This document shows positions 13,318 through 16,340 of a DNA stretch of 16,340 nucleotides, piece after piece; positions within the stretch are counted from its first letter, which is position 1, and each line of letters opens with the position of its first letter. The stretch comes from JBDRGC01 sp043818215 (GTDB lineage: Bacteria > Chloroflexota > Anaerolineae > Anaerolineales > UBA11858): the NCBI GenBank assembly GCA_043818215.1, contig JBDRGC010000341.1, forward strand, positions 1-16,340, read 5' to 3'. The notes under the pieces were generated by a model. It was not told the origin of the DNA. It did not search any database and saw nothing but the letters and a program-made list of their open reading frames with translations. A program made the translations under genes and the position numbers.

Positions 13318-14391
13318 ATGACCCAAAACAAATCTGACTTGCTACTCAAACCCTCCCGCCCAGTGGGCATCGTGGGCTACGGCGCATACGTCCCCCGTTA
13401 CCGGCTGCCTGCTAAAGAGATCTCCCGCATTTGGACGGGTGGCGCTGGCGGGACTCCCATTCAAGAGAAATCCGTTCCCGGCTTGGATGAGGATGTTGCC
13501 ACCATGTCTATCGAAGCAGCCCGCAACGCCCTGGCCCGGGCCGGGATCAACCCCGCAGGGATTCGCGCCGTTTGGGTGGGGTCGGAATCCCATCCCTACG
13601 CGGTGAAGCCGACTTCTACCATCGTGGCCGAAGCCCTCGGCATTGTGCCCCACACCCAGGCCGCCGATTGGGAATTCGCCTGCAAGGCCGGCACCGAAGC
13701 CATGGTCGCCGCTATCGGATTGGTGGGGTCTGAAATGGCGAATTATGCCCTCGCCATCGGCATGGACACTGCTCAAGGAAAACCCGGTGATGCCCTGGAA
13801 TACACCGCCGCGGCGGGGGGCGCGGCTTTCCTGCTCGGGCCAGCGGATGGAGCTTTGGCCCTCATCGAAAGCACTTATTCTTTCGTTACCGATACACCAG
13901 ACTTCTGGCGGCGGGAATATCAAAAATATCCCGAACACGGACAGCGTTTCACCGGTGAGCCAGCTTATTTCAAACACATCACCTCGGCTGCCAAAACTTA
14001 TATGGAAGCTACCGGCACTACAGCGCAAGATTACCGCTACGCGGTCTTTCATCAGCCCAACACTAAATTTCCCGCCCGCGTGGCAGCCGGCCTGGGATTC
14101 AGCAAAGAGCAGATTGCCCCGGGGATGCTGGTTTCCCTCATTGGGAATACTTATTCGGGAGCCGCTATCATCGGCCTGACCGCCATTTTGGATATCGCCG
14201 AACCCGGTGACCGCATCTTGATGGTTTCTTTCGGCTCCGGTGCTGGGTCGGATGCTTTCGGGCTGCGCGTCACCGGTCGCATTACCAGCCGCCGTGACCT
14301 GGCCCCAAAGACACAGCAATACATCGCCCGCCGGACGGAGATCGATTATGCCACCTACGTGCGGATGCGCGGCAAGCTGGTGATGAAGTGA
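13318..14391 (+). CDS. mvaS: hydroxymethylglutaryl-CoA synthase, archaeal type
   Basis: Condenses acetyl-CoA with acetoacetyl-CoA to HMG-CoA. 357 residues, thiolase fold, in the compact archaeal/KAS III-like group. The nucleophile is Cys122 in WEFACKAGTEAM, the general-base His245 lies in FHQPNTKFP, and the acidic stretch GLDEDVATMSIEAA (about 57-69) supplies the usual Glu region. The GNTYSGA and SFGSGAGSDAF glycine-rich turns are present. The start is ATG 13318; an upstream frame from 13249 only adds repeat-encoded codons. No clear ribosome-binding site is seen. Its TGA stop overlaps the ATG of the thiolase gene by one base, so the two are translationally coupled, as in the archaeal thiolase-HMGCS-OB-fold operons. 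Confidence 0.93.
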   Translation: MTQNKSDLLLKPSRPVGIVGYGAYVPRYRLPAKEISRIWTGGAGGTPIQEKSVPGLDEDVATMSIEAARNALARAGINPAGIRAVWVGSESHPYAVKPTSTIVAEALGIVPHTQAADWEFACKAGTEAMVAAIGLVGSEMANYALAIGMDTAQGKPGDALEYTAAAGGAAFLLGPADGALALIESTYSFVTDTPDFWRREYQKYPEHGQRFTGEPAYFKHITSAAKTYMEATGTTAQDYRYAVFHQPNTKFPARVAAGLGFSKEQIAPGMLVSLIGNTYSGAAIIGLTAILDIAEPGDRILMVSFGSGAGSDAFGLRVTGRITSRRDLAPKTQQYIARRTEIDYATYVRMRGKLVMK

Positions 14392-15551
14392 TGAGCGAAG
14401 TCATCATAGCCGGTATTGGACAAACATCTGTCGGTGAGCATTGGGGTACATCTCTGCGGGAGTTGGCTTACTATGCCATGGAAGCGGCTCAACAAGACGC
14501 CGGCGGTTTGCGCCCGCAGGCCTTGTTTGTGGGCAACCTGCTGGCTCCCACCGTCTCTGGGCAGGCGCATTTGGGGGCCCTGCTGGCCGACTTTGCCGGA
14601 TTGACAGGCATCGAAGCGTACACGGTCGAAGCTGCGGGAGCCTCCGGGGGAGCGGCTCTGCGGGCAGGATACCTGGCGCTCAAATCGGGGTTTGTGGATG
14701 TGGTCATGGTCACAGGTGTGGAGAAAGTCACTGACAAGCTCAGTGATGAAGTAGAAGCATACATTGCGGCCACAACTGATAGCGATTACGAAGCCATCCA
14801 GGGGTTGACACTGGCGGCACAGGCAGCTTTGTTAATGCGCCGATATTTATATGAATACGACCTGCCGCGATATGCCCTGGCAGGCTTCCCACTTACGGCA
14901 CACACCAACGGGGTGGGGAATCCGAAGGCCATGTTCCGCCGGGCGCTCGAACCCGCGCTTTACGAACGAGCTGGCATGATCAGCGATCCCGTCAATATGT
15001 TCGATGCGGCCCCCGATGCCGACGGCGCCGCAGCGGTGATCCTGACCCGCCCAGAACTGCTGCCGCCCGAATCCCCCCACCCGCAGGTGAGAATCGCGGC
15101 TTCCAACCTGACCACTGATACCCTGGCATTGCACGACCGCCCCGATCCGCTGGATTTTCGGGCCGCGCGGCTCTCCGTGGAACGGGCCTGCTATCAAGCC
15201 GGGATCAGCGTTGATCTGGTCGATTTCTTCGAATTGTACGACCTCTTTTCGATCTATGCTGCACTCTCGCTGGAGGCGGCAGGATACGCCGAACGCGGCC
15301 TGGGGTGGAAGCTGGCCTCGAACGGGGAGGTGGCTCTCACGGGGAGAATTCCGATTGCTACCCTTGGGGGCCTCAAAGCCCGCGGCAATCCCTGGGGAGC
15401 CGCGGGAGTCTACCAGGTGGTCGAATCCGTCATCCAGCTGCGCGGCCAGGCCGGGGAGAATCAAATCCCCGGAGCGAAGCGCGCCCTGGTGCAATGTCTG
15501 GGCGGCCCGGCATCTACTGTGGTGACGCATGTGTTGGAGGCGGTGGGGTGA
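14391..15551 (+). CDS. thiolase-family protein lacking canonical catalytic residues
   Basis: 386 residues with the full two-domain thiolase fold of the archaeal/SCP-x type (opening VIIAGIGQTSVGE, NPKAMFRRA, a GGLKARG block near the C-terminus). By context it should supply acetoacetyl-CoA and sit with HMG-CoA synthase and the OB-fold protein. Yet the key positions are changed. The nucleophile block reads VEAAGASGG, so Gly83 (GGA, 14637-14639) stands where Cys is expected. The HDxF motif reads YDLF, with Tyr283. The GHP motif reads GNP, with Asn333 (AAT, 15387-15389). A CLG (Cys369) is present where many archaeal members have NIG. The reading frame is intact and codon use is like its neighbours, so this is not simple decay. 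It may be a scaffold for the synthase complex or catalyse something else. ATG 14391 is preferred to the GTG at 14388. Confidence 0.85.
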   Translation: MSEVIIAGIGQTSVGEHWGTSLRELAYYAMEAAQQDAGGLRPQALFVGNLLAPTVSGQAHLGALLADFAGLTGIEAYTVEAAGASGGAALRAGYLALKSGFVDVVMVTGVEKVTDKLSDEVEAYIAATTDSDYEAIQGLTLAAQAALLMRRYLYEYDLPRYALAGFPLTAHTNGVGNPKAMFRRALEPALYERAGMISDPVNMFDAAPDADGAAAVILTRPELLPPESPHPQVRIAASNLTTDTLALHDRPDPLDFRAARLSVERACYQAGISVDLVDFFELYDLFSIYAALSLEAAGYAERGLGWKLASNGEVALTGRIPIATLGGLKARGNPWGAAGVYQVVESVIQLRGQAGENQIPGAKRALVQCLGGPASTVVTHVLEAVG

Positions 15552-15695
15552 GGAGTGGCAGGTGGCGAGTAGCGAGTGGCGAATGGCGAATGGCGAGTGG
15601 CGAGTGGCGAGTGGCAGGCGGCGAGTGACGAATGACTACCCGGCTATTTGACTACCCGACTATTTGACTACCCGACTATTTGACTATTCGACTAA
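15552..15695. repeat. GGCGAGTGGC array followed by a 16-nt period array
   Basis: Directly after the thiolase stop come about nine units of GGCGAGT / GGCGAAT (15552-15633). These are the reverse complement of the CATTCGC words at 4740-4750. Then GACTACCC alternates with GACTATTT, a 16-nt double word repeated three times with a degenerate fourth (15634-15695). Here the second array is not the complement of the first, unlike the other loci. It splits the thiolase gene from the OB-fold gene by 227 nt. Confidence 0.82.
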
Positions 15696-15706
15696 CCTGA
15701 TAGTTC

Positions 15707-15730
15707 TTGACAGCTTTTTTTTGCTAAACT
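15707..15730 (+). promoter_or_regulatory. possible promoter of the OB-fold gene
   Basis: TTGACA (15707-15712) is a consensus -35 box and TGCTAAACT (15722-15730) resembles an extended -10, like the TGCTAAAAT before the VWA-FHA gene. The gap between them is only 12 nt, so they may not work together; the extended -10 could act alone. The presence of either suggests the OB-fold gene can be transcribed apart from mvaS. Confidence 0.35.
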
Positions 15731-15778
15731 GGCATCCGACGAACGATAAACTTACCTGACAACAGGAGACTGATAATC

Positions 15779-16195
15779 ATGGAAATTCCCCGTCATTGGC
15801 GTTTGAAGAAGCAGCGTTATGCTCTAGTGGGCGAAGTTTGCCCCCATTGTGATGCCAAGTTGTTTCCCCCCCGTGATGTTTGCCCGGAGTGCGGCGGGGA
15901 GGCAAAAACCCCATACGCTTTCAGTGGACGCGGGGCAGTATATTCCTATACAACGGTCCACAACGCACCGGCCGGCTATCAGGAATTTGCGCCCTACACG
16001 GTTGCGCTGGTCAAACTCGAAGAAGGCCCGGTCGTGACTGCTCAACTGACCGACGTGGGTGAACAGCCCATCGAAATTGGAATGCCCGTAGAGATGATCA
16101 CCCGCAAACTGCGCACCGATGGCGATGAGCGCGGCTTGAATGTGTATGGCTATAAATTCCGCCCGACAGAGTTTCAGTCAGTCGTGGCAAGCTGA
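15779..16195 (+). CDS. zinc-ribbon and OB-fold (DUF35) acyl-CoA-binding partner protein
   Basis: 138 residues. An N-terminal helix (HWRLKKQRYALVG) leads into a rubredoxin-type zinc ribbon with Cys21-Cys24 (CPHC) and Cys35-Cys38 (CPEC). An OB-fold of the DUF35 family follows (about 50-115; GAVYSYTTVHNAPAGYQEFAPYTVALVKLEEGP). In archaea this small protein bridges thiolase and HMG-CoA synthase and holds the CoA moiety in a shared channel. Here it lies in the same cluster, so the same role is likely, in the cytoplasm. AGGAG lies 10 nt before ATG 15779, rather far. A terminator follows 25 nt after the stop, so this is the last gene of the cluster. Confidence 0.92.
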   Translation: MEIPRHWRLKKQRYALVGEVCPHCDAKLFPPRDVCPECGGEAKTPYAFSGRGAVYSYTTVHNAPAGYQEFAPYTVALVKLEEGPVVTAQLTDVGEQPIEIGMPVEMITRKLRTDGDERGLNVYGYKFRPTEFQSVVAS

Positions 16196-16220
16196 TTGGC
16201 AATTTTCAATATACAGATAT

Positions 16221-16255
16221 AAAAGCCTTCCCAACGCTTCGTTGGGAAGGCTTTT
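16221..16255. terminator. bidirectional rho-independent terminator
   Basis: The perfect 16-bp stem AAAAGCCTTCCCAACG (16221-16236), loop CTT and CGTTGGGAAGGCTTTT (16240-16255) has an A run at the left and a T run at the right. It ends the mevalonate cluster. The remaining 85 bases to the window edge show no gene. Confidence 0.9.
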
Positions 16256-16340
16256 ATGACTCCACTGAAAAAAGGGTCGGATAAAATCAGTCCAAAATTG
16301 ACCCTCCTCAAAAAGGCAAAAGTTTAATATAATCAGGCCA

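Noticed and set aside
13342..14319. 325-codon minus-strand frame opposite mvaS
   Set aside because: Antisense shadow of the synthase gene, caused by codon bias, with no start signal.
16298..16333. Promoter for a gene beyond the right edge (TTGACC and TATAAT)
   Set aside because: The boxes are 24 nt apart, too far for a sigma-70 promoter, and no gene is visible in the last bases.

Overview
The window looks like a chromosomal segment of an uncultured Chloroflexota bacterium, most likely class Anaerolineae. That is inferred from the short SigA-type sigma factor, the MFS, PP2C, VWA-FHA and GAF-kinase families, and above all from intergenic spaces packed with degenerate short-word repeats. No marker gene fixes the taxon. 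Shine-Dalgarno sites, where present, are AGGAG or GGAGG, and GTG and TTG starts are used.

Layout. At 233-1387 (+) lies an MFS sugar-type permease, convergent with a minus-strand series read from right to left: rpoD (7182-5941), a multi-pass membrane protein (5746-4769), a secreted/anchored VWA-FHA protein (4460-2517) and a PP2C Ser/Thr phosphatase (2527-1142). The last two overlap by 11 nt and are probably one signalling unit. The PP2C reading frame runs through repeat DNA into the antisense of the MFS gene. From 7183 to 8312 there is no credible gene, but there are three copies of a palindromic element, a MITE-like element, a direct repeat and two inverted word arrays. A tRNA-Leu(UAA) follows at 8349-8435, with its own promoter and terminator. 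Beside it are three 11-nt direct repeats and a frameshifted tyrosine-recombinase C-terminus, the scar of an integrated element. A patch of structured repeat DNA (8780-9005) then leads into a promoter/operator and a type II toxin-antitoxin pair (RHH antitoxin, MazF/PemK toxin). A bidirectional terminator separates this pair from a minus-strand orphan GAF-GAF-HisKA_3 histidine kinase.

The right end (11860-16195, +) is a mevalonate-pathway cluster: class II HMG-CoA reductase, archaeal-type HMG-CoA synthase, a thiolase-family protein and a zinc-ribbon/OB-fold (DUF35) protein. In archaea the last three form a complex that channels acetoacetyl-CoA from thiolase to HMG-CoA synthase, and the reductase then makes mevalonate. 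The most notable protein feature is that the thiolase-family member lacks the nucleophilic Cys (Gly83), the GHP His (Asn333) and the His of the HDxF motif (Tyr283), so it may be a non-catalytic scaffold or have another activity.

The second notable theme is the intergenic DNA. At least six spacers carry a tandem array of a 6-11 nt word, and in most of them a short gap is followed by an array of the approximate reverse complement, with different words at different loci. These arrays supply stop codons or extra C-terminal codons to neighbouring genes.
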